This document shows positions 34,101-45,850 of a stretch of DNA of 64,000 bases, piece after piece. The number at the start of each line of letters is the position of its first letter. Positions within the stretch are counted from its first letter, which is position 1. Below the pieces are notes generated by a model, which ran no database searches, was not told where the DNA came from, and saw only the letters and a program-made list of their open reading frames with translations. The translations under genes and the position numbers were made by a program. The stretch spans positions 1 through 64,000 of the forward strand of contig VCJN01002650.1 in NCBI GenBank assembly GCA_006384855.1, given 5' to 3'. The DNA is from Tetraselmis striata (Eukaryota; Chlorophyta; Chlorodendrophyceae; Chlorodendrales; Chlorodendraceae).

Positions 34101-34340
34101 CACATAGTCTAATTACAATTCAATCTTTTGTCCGGCCTCTCTCGTTTCCAAGCCCCGCCTACTTCCACCATGTGATCGATAGCTATGTTATTTTCCATAC
34201 AAGCACGGGTAGTCGCAAGTACGAGCGACTACCGGTAATTGGCGGTACAAAGATTTCTATGCAATAGTCGCCTCGCCCCCGTATAAAAGGCTTCTTCACT
34301 CATGCATGTACATGTGCATCAGTAATACACATGCGCGGCT
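31132..34340. other. gene-poor region, no intact gene recognised
   Basis: It has only short broken frames. A minus-strand stretch at about 32755-33082 reads smoothly (ARKNVSEHFKEHVVPLNIPR). Related words (VSEHFQGHDVPVEH) recur on the minus strand near 33340-33400, so a degraded element duplicated in place is likely. I cannot name the family. A TATA-like GTATAAAAGG lies at 34280-34289 with no gene after it. A poly-G tract is at 31354-31372. Confidence 0.5.
32945..33560. repeat. imperfect local duplication within gene-poor region
   Basis: GTGTTCCTTGAAATGCTCCGA near 32970 resembles GTGTCCTTGAAAATGCTCCG near 33360. CAGTATGGTGGC occurs near 33052 and 33519. Diverged and partial. Confidence 0.45.
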
Positions 34341-35039
34341 CAATGTACGGTCGCCGTGATGCATGAGTCTTTGTTCCCGCCTCTGCCGCCATAGCTGAAA
34401 ATATCCCGTAGGTCGTGGCGCTGATCACCCCACCGCGCCGCGGTTGTGGCGGTCCGCCGGCCTCGGCCACGGTCCATCCCTGCTGCCGCCATCGCGTCCG
34501 CCCGAGCCCTTCGCGCGTCTCTGGGAATGGCGGGCATCACCCCCCCCCCCCTCTGCGTCCTTACGTCGTCGCTCCGTGGCCAACAAGCCGGTCATGCTTG
34601 CCTGCGCGCCGTTTGCTGCCGCGCCGCGCGTCGTCGCTGTACCCACCCATCCAAGGCAAGACCGGACTGCCCGCCATCTGACTCCTCCCGCTGCATGGCG
34701 TGACTCCCTCAGGGCACTCCGGCTCCTATCTCCCGCCGCTAAGTCGCCGCCAGGCCCGACCTCTCCGCCCCCAACGCCCACCCGCCTTTGAGTGCCGGGC
34801 TCATGTCTCTTCGCCGCTCGCCGCCTTCGCCAATTCTCACGGAAGGGCTGAGTGTTCCCAAGGTGTTCCAAACGGGTCGGCCGCAGGGCGCCGCCGGACA
34901 TTCCGTCGTGCTAGACCAGGATTCGCGAAGTGTCATTTGAAACACATGCGGGTGGGCGGGGGGGGGGGGGGGGGGGGGGGGGCTAGATCTTCTGCAAATC
35001 GGTCGCGGGTCGTATGTACCGACTGAGGTACGATAACAC
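34341..35039. other. GC-rich spacer without recognisable gene
   Basis: Open on both strands because of composition (for example 34425-34901, minus), but nothing resembles a protein family. A poly-G tract of about 25 lies at 34957-34982. Confidence 0.4.
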
Positions 35040-35450
35040 GATGTACCGAGGTACGAGAATACGATTTTATTTCTGAGCAGCCCTCGGTAGGAGCATGCCC
35101 CTGTCTGAGTTATACATCCCCTCTCCCCGTGGATCTCGGAGGTGTTGACGATGGGCTGGGGTCGCACATGAATAATTTTCAACAGCCCTCGGTACGACAT
35201 GGCTGCTGCTGCCCGGCGCTGCCTCCAAGAGGCGCTACCGGGACTGTGAATATTGTTTGAAAAGCCCCCGTAGCGCTCCCCTGTCATCTCACGATCCGAG
35301 AACCCGCCACAACAACCGGCCACCCCGCTCAGCCCCCTACTGTACCAAGCCGGGCGCGGATCATAGGGGTTACCAACGCCCATCACGAGGGGGTTGGAGT
35401 GGTGCCGCCGGGCCTGCCGCACCCATGATTCCCCGCTTTTGGTAGGACGC
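35040..35450 (+). repeat. third copy of the palindrome arm (direct)
   Basis: Matches 36170-36580 in the same orientation: ACGAGAA-ACGATTT, GTGGATCTCGGAG, AGAGGCGCTACC, GGCGCGGATC and AGGGGTTACCA blocks in order. It is separated from the palindrome by about 300 bp. Confidence 0.7.
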
Positions 35451-35754
35451 CGCAAAATTTTGAAATATGTTACCACTGAATCAATTTGTCATCTCGACAA
35501 GTTCTATTTATCCAGCATCAAGGACGGGCCCGCCCTTGACCAACCCGCATAGGGTCCGCTAATTAAAGCGCGTATGGCGGGGGCTATGTAGGCCACGCGT
35601 GGCTATGTTGCAGCAATACAAGTGCTAATTTTGCATGAGTGATATCGGTACGCGACACGTGAGTCGTACGGGGGATTAGGCGCGTACATGGGCGCCAGCC
35701 TATACGCGCTAGCCCGTCCGCTGAAACCCGTGAGCACGGGACCGCCGTCGTACG

Positions 35755-37665
35755 TAGATGCACCTGTTCCCGCCGTTTATTGCGCAACCGGAAGTCGTAG
35801 ATAGACTGCTCCAGCGCAGCGCTCCACCGGCCGCTGCCTAATGGTTAGGCCGCCCGGCCATCGCGCGCGTTGCTGAGATCAGGCCCCGCCTTGAGCTGCT
35901 GCTAGCGGTGTCCTCGGACGCCTCGGAGTTAGGAGGTTAAGGCAGGGAAAAACATCCCCATGCACCGCCGGCCGTATGCACTCCGATATTGTGCAACACA
36001 CCAGTGCCGGATCGCCCGACGTGCGGCAGCCAACTACTGCCCACGCTCGTAGCCGAGGTCACCGACCGAGGGCGGCTCCCTGGGCCCGTGCACGGTTGTA
36101 TTTGTTACAGTCGCCGCAGTACGTGCAAGGCTGTGCCGAGTATTGTAACGGTGGCCCCCGTATTGGACGGGTCGCACCGAAGTACGAGAACACGATTTAT
36201 GTTTTCAAACATCCCTCGCGATCGAGTATAGGCTGCTCCCATGCCATTCGTATACAGCCACCTCCCCACCCGTAGGTGGATCTCGGAGAGAACGACGCTA
36301 CTAGGCCGGTGTCGTACATGGATTAATGTTAACAGCCCCCGTAGATAGTTGCTGCCCCGCGGCGCGAAGAGGCGCTACCACGGCTATGAGGTTTTTTGAG
36401 AAAATGCCCCCCGTGGAGCTCCCCCGTCGCCGCACGATCCCAGGATCAGCGACACCCGGCCACCCGGCTCAGCCCCCCTACCGCAACCAGTCGGGCGCGG
36501 ATCTTAGGGGTTACCAGCGCCCACCGCGTGGAGGTGGGGGTAGTGCCGCCCGCGATGCCACATTCGGGATCCTCCCCTCATGGCTGCCTTGCGGCGGGCG
36601 CCTAAAAGACGCGAATTCATTCTAGATTTAGAAGGGCTCAATGCGATACATGCCACTAGAAGTGCTGAGGGACTGGGCCCGGCCCGTTGGCCGGCGACGG
36701 CTCGACGTCATCCTTGTCCACTGAGGCGTTGTCGCGGTCATGCTCGGACGCCATCCATAGACCCCACGTCCTTCTTGTCAGATTTAAGTCACCTGTCGAG
36801 GCGCCGCCCGCCACTACTAGCCAACGGCCTACCAAGAGCGGAGAATCCCAAATGCGGCAAGCATGGCAGAACCATCACCCCCACCTCCACGCAGTGGATG
36901 ATGGTAACCCCTATGAATTGTGCCTGGCTCGGCACGGTAGGGAGCCGAGCGGGGCGGCCGCTTGATCCTCGTTGTCGTTAATCCTCTGATTGTGCGACAA
37001 CCGGGAAGTCTTACGGGGGTTCTTAAAATAATACTCGGAGTCGTGGTGGCGCCTGCTAGCGCCGTCGGGTGGCAGCCATGCACGGGGGTGTTATAATTAA
37101 TTCACGTTCGACCCCGACCCGGACATAGTGTCGGCGTCTCCGAGATCTGCCTACCGGTGGGGAGGGGGTTCGTACGCGTAGGACACACGGGGGTAGCCTA
37201 CTCGCGAAGGATACTCGCGAGGGATTACAAATAAAACCGCGTAATCGTACTTCGTTGCGACCCCCCCCCCCCCCCCCCCCCCCCCGCGCGCCGGTATGGG
37301 GGCGTTAATCTACGCGGCAAAGCCTTGCACGTACGGACGTGGCCTGAATAAATCCAACCAAGGCATGCACCGGGGCCCAAGAAACCACTCGGGCGGAAAT
37401 CTCGGCTATGAGCGTGGGCAGGTGGCTGCCGCGCGTCGAGCGAACCGGGCCGGTTTGCTGCCAGCAAACAAAGCGCATACGGCCTGCGGTACATCAAAGT
37501 GTTTCTCCCATTCGACCTCCGAGCCCCGAGGGGTCCGGGGGCGCACCGTTGGCAACAACTCAAGGCGGGGGCTGGTCTCGGCGGTGAGACGGCCAACCGC
37601 TTATCCGCCGCCGGTGAAGTAGGACGGCGCTAGGCAAACAAACGGCGGGAAAACGCCTGTTTCTA
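35755..37665. repeat. large imperfect palindrome, arms of about 830 bp
   Basis: Left arm about 35755-36600, right arm about 36815-37665 inverted, spacer about 215 bp centred near 36707. Matching blocks include CCCCGCCTTGAG (35884; inverted near 37565), GTACGTGCAAGGCT (36119; inverted near 37325), GTGGATCTCGGAG-like (36276; inverted near 37145) and the GGGGTTACCA block (36506; inverted near 36905). The right arm has a C tract at 37261-37285 where the left arm has only a short GC-rich stretch. No open frame is preserved in both arms, and I see no transposase. Confidence 0.75.
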
Positions 37666-38982
37666 CGCATGTTTCTACTAACGTGGAAAGTGCACACCGG
37701 TGCCGGTATAGCGCGTACATGCTTGCGTCTTTGAATAAAGCTTCGTATGAACCACTAAAGCCCCTATTCGAATATATTTCAGATTGCGAATAGTTGCAGA
37801 TCGAGCGCGCGTAATACCATAGATAATTTCCCGTATTCCCGTACTCCGGTCGGCTAATCTGTGACAAACGACATCAGTGACGGGCTTTATTCGAATAGAT
37901 CACAGACTTCCCAGACCTTGCACAAATCACATAGAGGATACCGCTATTGCTCGCCACTGCGGCGCTACTGCTCGCTCGCCATTGCGGCGCCCCGCCGGAT
38001 GAGCCGCCGCCACCACCACCGCCACGATTCCCCACGCACCCCCGCGCCTACCTGACCTTGCCCAGGCCCCGAGCCCCCGACCTCCGGTTTAGGCTGCCGC
38101 CATGACGGGGCGCGGCGCCCGGCGCGGTAGTCGTATCATGGCCCGTCTCGCCGCCTCGGTCGTAGTCTCCGCCTACCTCACCGGTCAACATCCAGCTCGG
38201 GACTACAAGGCGCCGCATGCTTGGCGCGAGGTGGTTGGAAACCGCCACTATGTCGCCAGATGGGTGCGGCAGCGGGTGAGGGTTGGCGGGAGTGTTGCGA
38301 CGGGGTGAAGTGCGAGAGAGCGCGGCCGGGATATTGACGCTGCGCGACGGGGCGGGCGCGATGCTGGGAGGGGCGGGCGCGGTGGGGCCTGGAAACATAC
38401 TGGACGGGTCCGAAATGCACAGGATGCAATAAATTCTGTAACCAAACCCAGCAGCACGTCAGGTATGTGACGTCACATATATTAGGTCCAAAGTACGTCA
38501 CGCGTTATGCGTTTTGCCAAATACCGGGAAGTGTTTGCGCCACGTCATAGTTTCCAATCTGGCACCGTCACTCGCCCGGGTGCCCGCGGGGAGTGACAGT
38601 ATCCGTTACTAGCGTGACGGATAAATGTTTTGTGGGGACTTTCTACCAAAGTGCCCCAAAACATTCGTACGCGTTATCCTACATTGCGCGCCGCCGGCCA
38701 AATTTTCGCGCACAATCCAGTCCACCGCCACAACATCGCGCCACCGCTTGCTGTCGGGTATCATACCGTGGCCGACAGCCGGTTGACCACAACAAAACTG
38801 GAGAGGCGCCGGGCTGACCCCGGGTTGGCGGCTGCCCGCCGTGGGAAGTGGTGGCGCGACTGGCGCGGCGGCGCTCCTCCGAGGAACGTAGGTGGTAGTA
38901 CCGCTGCTCATCCTCGCTACATTCCTCACCTCCCTCCATCGGTGGTGCGCGTGCGACATGCCGTCGAGCCCATTGGAAGGGC

Positions 38983-38984
<2 letters not shown>

Positions 38985-39018
<34 letters not shown>

Positions 39019-39030
39019 GGGGGGGGGGGG
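38985..39030 (+). repeat. (GT)n followed by poly-G
   Basis: Compound microsatellite; its reverse-complement form (C run then CA repeats) recurs at 41034-41085 and 41386-41420. Confidence 0.9.
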
Positions 39031-40314
39031 TGTCGGGGCGAGTGTCAGCGCGTGTGTTTGCGAATTGAGCTGTGTGATTGGGATTGTTCAGATGCATGGC
39101 TGGGCAGCTAGGTGCCGATTCAGGCAGTAGCTCCGTCACGTGTCATGCGTTGATGACGAGTCGCAAAACGTATAATAGCCGACAATTTTAATTGCCAGAC
39201 GCAACGGTCTCTTAGCCAACACAATGGCTGCGTGGCGCGATATACCCGGATTGTACTCGCGTAAAGCATTGCGGGTGACGTAACGTATAACGTGGCCCTA
39301 ACGGCCAATTGTCCGAAATTCGCGAGAATCTGAGACAATTTCAATTGGAAGCTAATCTGTGACGTCACAAATTGCTCATCTTGCGATATGTGACAATTTT
39401 TCGATTCGAATACGGATATAAATCACATCAGATATTCTGGGTCTCAGATGATGAATCTGTGATATGGAATATTTCCGAATACGGGCTTGAATAACGTAAT
39501 GTATTTGTAGCTGATGAGATTTTTTGCCGTTTTACTACAGGCGTCCAAAGCAATAAATGGGTAGGTGGGTCTTATTAATCCGTGCGCAGGTTGCACGCCA
39601 CATGTCGCCAATCTGATTGGCGCCCTACGGACATACATCCTCACCTTTCCTTGCGAGCTAGCCGCCCCTAGTAGTTGCACAATGAATGCGACGGCGTATG
39701 GTGGACATTATAGAGTTTTTCCACAATAACGTTTAAGTACTAGCTTTTTGGCACCCTGGCCCGTGGGGACTAGATTATTGGGTCGCAAGGTTGCGAGGGG
39801 ACGGCAAGCAGTTCAAAAGCTGCGCGGCGCGACGTTCCGCTCACAGAACTCGCCGCGCCTCGCCCACCTTCAGTGCCTGTCGTGCCAAAATCTCCCACGA
39901 TCCTGCCCCAAAAAGCACTCCAAGGGCAAACCCCAAGCAACCCTTCGACTGCGGTTTTGTGACGCCAGGCACGTGGCTGGGCGACGTGAGCGAGACGCTC
40001 AGCCTGAGGCGCGCCAGCGATGCTCGAGCGACCGGTCGCTGAGCCGCTCCGTCCTCAATCATTTACATCTAGCATTTACATCTAGCGTTAGTGATGAAAT
40101 GCTACATCTTGCCATACGCAAATGCGTGACATCGCATGTATGCGGTGTACATACATATAGGGTTATCTAGGGTATTTCTATGCCCCACTCTGAAAACATG
40201 CGGGGTCATGTTGCGGCTGTCTTGCGTCGCGAGCCCATTGCCGCGCTTGGCGTATGCGCTTCAACAATCAGCGATACCTGCCCGCTAGTGCGCCCCGGGG
40301 AAAAACGGATTACC

Positions 40315-40360
40315 GGTCGGCAATTGCCGGTCGGCGGTGCGGAAATTGCCGGTCGGCAAT
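40315..40360 (+). repeat. short direct repeats, ATTGCCGGTCGGC
   Basis: Three near copies of ATTGCCGGTCGGC, plus a variant TTACCGGTCGGC, within 50 bp. Outside genes. Confidence 0.75.
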
Positions 40361-41055
40361 AAATAAATGCGCGCAAAAATCGCAGTACAAGCGCGCAGGA
40401 CATACGGTCATAGTGTGAGGCTGTACAAACTGTGTGCGGTACTTAGTCGCACCCGCGCCCGCGCCCGCTAAGCCCGCGCAAGTCGCGCACCGTGGTCCGC
40501 GCGCGGCGGGCCCGCCTACCAGGAAATGTGCCGACGGAGAATTCGAACCGACGGAGAATGTACGGGCGTGCGCGCGTACGAAGAGCGTCGCTTAAACGCT
40601 CAGGCCGCAGCCCGAAAGTGAAAATCACGCCCTGTTTTTGTTATAACGATTATATGCCGTATATATGTGCCAGGTACCGAACGGCTCGCTGATGTACCGC
40701 GTGCGGCGCCGTCTTGAAGTTCGGTTGTTAAACACCGTTCATTAATTTTGACGCCTGTAGTACCTACCTACATATTCCTCATATTTCGCCCGCCGGGTGT
40801 GGAGCGGCAACACGGGCCTGAAGATCCCCGCCCTACGAGTTTTGATTAGTGGACCGTATTCGTGTTGGCCGCGGTCGGGCCCTTCATCCCTGATGTTGGG
40901 TAAAGACACTCGCAAAATGTCCGAACGATATAACGTGAACTATCACGTTCGTTCGCCACATCCGCGAAAGATGCTTTTGGGTAAAGACAGCTTGTCAAGA
41001 AAAAAAGTAACAAATTTCAATTTCACCCGTCGCCCCCCCCCCCCCCCCCCCCCTC

Positions 41056-41086
<31 letters not shown>

Positions 41087-41367
41087 TAGGCCGAGTAGTG
41101 CATTCTCGCACCATATCAATTACGGAAAGATAGGCCACCAATGCCACCACTCGTACCACTTGTCCCCCCCCCCCCCCCCCCCCCCGAACAACGCCCACCT
41201 GCGACCGTGCACCCATCTCCTACTACCACATGATGTGCACCCACTCTTTGAAATTTGTTACTGCTTGATCCCGGGCGTGCCACGCAAGCCTTGTCACGGT
41301 CCGACAACATGAATCAGCACAGAGCCGGCTTGGCCCGTAGCTTGTGCGGCTTTGAGGGCGTTGTCCT

Positions 41368-42057
41368 TTATGCTAATACTGTGATGCCCCCCCCCCCCCC
41401 CCCTCCAGACACACACACACATCCCGGCCCTCCGGGAGGCGGTGGATGGGGCGTTTCCGTGTGCGGCCTTGTCAATGCTACCATCTGATGCTTTGCGATT
41501 TCTGGGGTGTTTGGCGCTTTGCGTGCGGTGAGATATGCCTGTGTGGGCGCGGCGCTTGAATTGAAAACTTTGGAGAAGTCTGTGTAGCCATTGCACCGTG
41601 TGTGTGCATGCATTGTAGGAGGGCCGGGGGTGTATGCACCTCCGCCAAGCTTACCTCCTTGTTCCGGCAGGTCCGAGCTTCCCACCCGTACAACCTGTTT
41701 CATGCCTTTTTTGGTGAGTTTGCCCGGCGTGCCCGTACGAATTATTACGATCGGGATAATTTGGACCTTGCAGCCCAGCCATTGCTCTCGTTGAGTCCGT
41801 GCCAGGGGTTTGTAGATGCTATATAAGGGCGATGACAGTACCCATGTGTGGTTGGCGCAGAATTGTAGTTCCAATACGTGGAAAAGTGTAGCGCCGGCGA
41901 AATCATCGTCGGACATGTCCCTGCCGTTGACCGAGTCCACGGCTCCCGACATGTCGGGCTTGCGGTGAGCGGGGAAACGAGGCATAGGCTTGAGCCAGTG
42001 CCTTGCACGACTGCTTCTTGTCGCAATCATCAGGTCAAAGGGAGACATCCGCAGCAT
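41368..42057 (-). CDS. hypothetical open frame, function unknown
   Basis: A 229-codon frame beginning MLRMSPFDLMIATRSSRARH. Residues 1 to about 190 have varied composition (for example GAVDSVNGRDMSDDDFAGAT and KVQIIPIVIIRTGTPGKLTK), unlike the Ala/Gly/Pro shadow frames elsewhere. The end runs into the poly-C/CA tract at 41386-41420 and is probably not coding. No domain recognised, no neighbour of related function. It could be an exon of an unknown gene, part of a transposon, or chance. Confidence 0.2.
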   Translation of the reverse strand: MLRMSPFDLMIATRSSRARHWLKPMPRFPAHRKPDMSGAVDSVNGRDMSDDDFAGATLFHVLELQFCANHTWVLSSPLYSIYKPLARTQREQWLGCKVQIIPIVIIRTGTPGKLTKKGMKQVVRVGSSDLPEQGGKLGGGAYTPGPPTMHAHTRCNGYTDFSKVFNSSAAPTQAYLTARKAPNTPEIAKHQMVALTRPHTETPHPPPPGGPGCVCVSGGGGGGGITVLA

Positions 42058-42721
42058 GCAACAAAAGGATATATATCAGTGCCCAGGTTGACAAGCCACC
42101 AAAGTCATTCTGCAGCTGTTCCCCGCTCACACCGATTCAATTGCGCCAGCGCTGCGCGACGGATTTTCAACATTGACTTAGCCCTTTCAGTGTTTTACAT
42201 TCGGTGCACGACTTGCGCGGTATGTAATACATTACATACGCTGAGGCATGTTGGCAAAAGTGCATACAGCTTGCTGCCCAGTCGAGCCGCCATGGATCAG
42301 CACTACAGAAGCAAAAGCACACTTCCCATGGAAGCCCATACGGAACTATACCACTCTAATCTGTCTGTTCACTGACATTGACATAAGACACGGCCTATGT
42401 TTACCTAGTGTTCTACGAATACTTGCAGGTATCGGTAGATGGAAGGGCTGCGCTACCATGCATACAGCAAAAAATTATCTACTGCAATCGATATTTCTGC
42501 CGATAGCATGCCAAAAAGTGACACTGCCAAGGTCTAGGCTCGTGCAAGCTGCGCATGGTTGCAGACAGTAGATGATTCAGGACTTCAAGTTGACGGCTCT
42601 CATGAGCAGCAATGCAGGCGAGGCGCGTGCTCAGTGCGCCATCGCTACGTTTCCCGACAATACTTGTGGTCCACCCAGTCAGCATAGACCTGCGCAGACA
42701 AACGAGATGCATGATCAGATG

Positions 42722-44726
42722 TCAAGATGTCGTGTTATCGCGTTTGCCACAAGAGGCTCTGCTGGGCTGATAATGGCTGCCGCAGAAATGGACCAGCCCC
42801 TGTAAGCCCGGCAAGCTCCGGAGTCGTGGGTCAAGGATACCAGTCACCTTATGGCACTTCTCTTTCGAGGGGTCGTAAGAGTGCTTGTCGCTCTCTGGCA
42901 GGTATGTGTAGCCGCGGGGGATGGTGGGCTCTGCGCCACAGACATCGGCATGGATCTTGGGCAGGTCCTCCGTGGGGTTGCACAGCCCATTACATTTCGT
43001 CGTGTCATAGTAGCCCAGGATGTTTGTCTCACTGCAGTCGTTGCTGCACAGCCGGCGGTCCTCCCAGTGCGTGACGTTGAACGCCAGCATCCAGCCACCA
43101 AAGGACGCATCGCCAGCCCCAAAGAAGCGCAGCCCGCGGTCTGGCACAGCCATCAGCAGGCTGGCGGCCCAGCTGGACAACGCGTATGCGGGGCCCGCCT
43201 TGTACATGAAGTACCTGGAGGAGCAGCCATACAGGGTTCAACACGTGTCAGACTACACCCGCTTTGTTGAAGTACTAATCTGGCGTGCGGGCGGAAATCG
43301 ATCGGACAAGTGGCCGGTGAAAGCAGGATGCAGGCGGGGATGTCATACTTGGCATTTGGCATCAGGTGACGCTGCGGGTCAAAGTAGCGGCTCTTGGGCA
43401 TGTCAAACATGGTGCCGCCCAGGCGCCTACAGCCTACAAAGTCCCCGTCGCCCGCCGCCCACTGCGGCACCGCGTGCGACACACGGTCCGGTCGGAAGTA
43501 GATGTCGTCGTCCACCTTGAGGTAGTACTTGGCGCCAAACAGGCGCGGCGCGGTCTGGAAGTAGCGCAGCATCTTGAGCTTCAGATTGTCGTACTCCTCG
43601 ATGACATTGAGGTGCAGGTGCTGCCCCTTGCTGAGCTCCTCCGCGACCACCTCTGCAGGCACCTGCCCGCTGTGTGTCTTGCCCACCACAAAGCGCAGCT
43701 TCACGTTGAAGCCCTCCTCGAAAGCGCGCAGCCGGGAGGCAGTGTTGGGGAACCAGGTGGTGCGGCACGCGTTGCGCCGGCCGATGCCGCCCTCCTTGCC
43801 GTACGAGAAGACGCCGATGAACGCGAGGTACTCGCCGCCGGGGTGCGTCCACTGCCCCGTGCCCTCGTCGTACACGGGCACCGCATGCGTGTTGGGTCCG
43901 CCGCCGTAGGTGCCCATTGCCGCCGCGCTGCGAGCAGCATAGGAGCTGCCTCCCGAAAGCGCCTGCTGCGCCTCGGTGCGGCCCGTGTCCCCTCCTGAAG
44001 CAGCCCCGGGCGCCAGCGATGCCGCCACTGCCTGCGGCGCAAAATTCCGTCGCAAGGGAGAGTCACGGTGCCGGGAGGTGGCTGCTGCTGCAGTGATGGG
44101 TGCTTGTGCTCTTGCGATCTGCCCTAGACACACACACAGTTGCCCCCCCCTCCCCCCCTCCCCCCCCTATCTCCATTGCTGCTGCTCTGACAGGCGGCAC
44201 GCTGCGGGCGCTGCCACTGAGAGAGTGAAACTTGCGCAGGGGATGGATGCATCCTGCGTGGTAGGGTGAATGTCTTTTGAGGTGTGTACGTATCTGTTAG
44301 CCCCACAACAAAGCCCTGAGAAAAAGCAGGGGGATTGGCTGCAGACACAGAGCTGCTATATCTCGTTGGTGGTTTCACTGAATGGCACAATAACCCAGCC
44401 GAGGGGAAGGCGAGGGAGGGTGGGGGGGGGGGGGGGCGCGCCTTCTGTCGCGACTGAGTCTCCGTTGCCGCCCGCTCTCCCCCTTCGCCCTCGCCCTCGC
44501 CATCCACCGCGATGCTGCCAGCCCAGCGGGGGCTCACCGGCATCGAGTCCACCCAGTGCTCGCTTGCCGGTCGGCGCTGCTGCGACAGCAGCCTGACGGC
44601 GTGCTCAGAGTGCGTTCGCCGCGTGGCCACCGACATGTAGGTGCTCAGCGCGGCCAGCAGCATCAGCGCGCCCACCCCCAGCTGCCCCAAGTCGCAGCGC
44701 CACCAGCGTCCCCCGCGAGCGGCCAT
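42722..44726 (-). CDS. GT31-family glycosyltransferase (beta-1,3-galactosyltransferase-like), Golgi type II membrane protein
   Basis: Proposed exons: 44442-44726, 43349-44118 and 42722-43214; about 515 aa. Residues about 13-34 (LGQLGVGALMLLAALSTYM) form a single signal-anchor helix after a short basic tail, the usual Golgi type II layout; a low-complexity stem follows. The catalytic part begins at EYLAFIGVFSYGKEGGIGRR and NACRTTWFP, the GT31 start pattern, and reaches the metal-binding DDD motif in YYLKVDDDIYFRPDRV. The Cys-rich end (RRLCSNDCSETNILGYYDTT, CNGLCNPTEDLPKIH) resembles algal members. Such enzymes add galactose or a related sugar to glycoproteins; acceptor unknown. The first intron needs a GC donor (AAG|GCGCGC) to keep phase. 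The exact C-terminus is uncertain, because a GTGACT donor follows KEKCHK. Head-to-head with the methyltransferase gene. Confidence 0.8.
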
Positions 44727-45850
44727 CTCCCCGCCCCCCCGCCCACCTGCTGCTGCTGCTGCTGCTGAGAGTAACGCACCCGGCGGCGGACGTTACCCCC
44801 TCGTCGGGGGATCGCGGGAGAGCAGAGCACTTTAGGCGATAGTTTCCTGCTGCTAACAGGGCGCAGGTCGTGCCGTGCTGTGGTGCTGCTGCCTGCGTAT
44901 GTATGCTGTAGGCGCGACTATAGGTAGTGCCCATAAGTATTTGCATTGAGGCCGTGCGCGCGTGCATGCTTCTTTCCAACCCACCCTCGTCCCTCCCTTT
45001 TAAATTTTTTGAATTCTTTTCACATCAGTGCATTAACAATGCGCACTACAAACAGACCCAACAGCGACTATGAAAGGTTGCCAGCAAAAGAGAGACATAA
45101 GCCTGGAACCAAGGTCAAGCAAGAGGCCAGGGAGCCAAGAACCAAGGGAGAGCCAAGGGAACTACGAAATCGCCAAGCTGCCAGGAATCTAAGGGACCAC
45201 CGCTTCGGGGTAGCCATCAGCCGCGGCGAGCTGATTACCGCGGCTGATGGCCCACCCCGGGGCGGTAGCCCATCAGCCATTTCAGTCATTTAAAATTGTT
45301 CATCGCTCTATTTGTCCCCAGCCCTTTCCGTATATTAAGTAAGCCTGCGCACTATAATCTCCCTGCTGTTGCTTCCACCTCGCAGTTGCTGTAGAGGGCC
45401 TTTTTGATTGTCCTTTTGTGGTGATTTCCTGATATATCGCCTTCTGCTGCTAGCTCATCTAATTATACTATACAATCTCCCTGCTTACCTTCCTCAGTGT
45501 CTTACCGGGCCGGGCCGGGGGGAAGAGTCGGATGTCGGATGTCATCGCCGCTGCTGGCGGATATTTAGTGGTCCCCAGTCGCCGCGACTACAGGTAACAT
45601 TTAGGGCTCTACATTAGGTGTTTATAAATGGATTTCCTTCCACGGGGTGATCCTTAGTCGTCGACGTTTCACTCTCCTCAACGCCGTCGGCGCACCTTCA
45701 GCAGCGCCATCGTCACGCGCCAGCACCGGGGGAGGTCCGTCGCTGCGGCGTCCAAAACGACAGGCAAAACCGAGGTTACTGTCGGGCAGCGGCAGGCCCT
45801 TCCGCCCTGTGTCCTGCTGCGGAGGGAGGGGCGTAGGGTGGCTTGGGGCG
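44727..45850. other. intergenic region between divergent GT31 and methyltransferase genes
   Basis: About 1.1 kb likely holding both promoters; no clear TATA box. A short inverted repeat, GCCATCAGCCGCGG against CCGCGGCTGATGGC, lies at 45211-45257. R3 copy B lies at 45381-45465. The frame at 44946-45293 has no recognisable similarity. Confidence 0.5.
45381..45465 (+). repeat. dispersed repeat R3, copy B
   Basis: Near-identical to 6735-6815 in the same orientation; contains GGTGATTTCCTGATAT and CGCCTTCTGCTGCTAGCTCA. Confidence 0.7.

Larger units (their letters stand above)
37666..41367. other. gene-poor region with short repeats
   Basis: No recognisable gene. Contents: TTCGAATA words near 37770-37900 and 39400-39490; a (GT)n-poly-G tract at 38985-39030; direct repeats of AATTGCCGGTCGGC near 40315-40360; and a compound poly-C/(CA)n tract at 41034-41085. 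Overlapping open frames at 38609-39139 on both strands are unsupported by any family resemblance. Confidence 0.45.

Noticed and set aside
34425-34901. 158-codon minus-strand frame in the GC-rich spacer
   Set aside because: Arg/Gly/Ala composition typical of GC-rich non-coding DNA, no motif, and open frames on both strands.
38609-39139. Overlapping 166- and 176-codon frames on opposite strands
   Set aside because: Neither has a recognisable motif, and both run through the GT/poly-G tract.
42722-42858. An extra GT31 intron starting at the GTGACT after KEKCHK
   Set aside because: No convincing downstream exon was found, so the open frame to 42722 was kept and the end flagged as uncertain.
45647-45850. 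Upstream extension of the methyltransferase frame to a non-ATG start
   Set aside because: No in-frame ATG before 45851 and the extra residues have no recognisable domain; kept only as a possibility.
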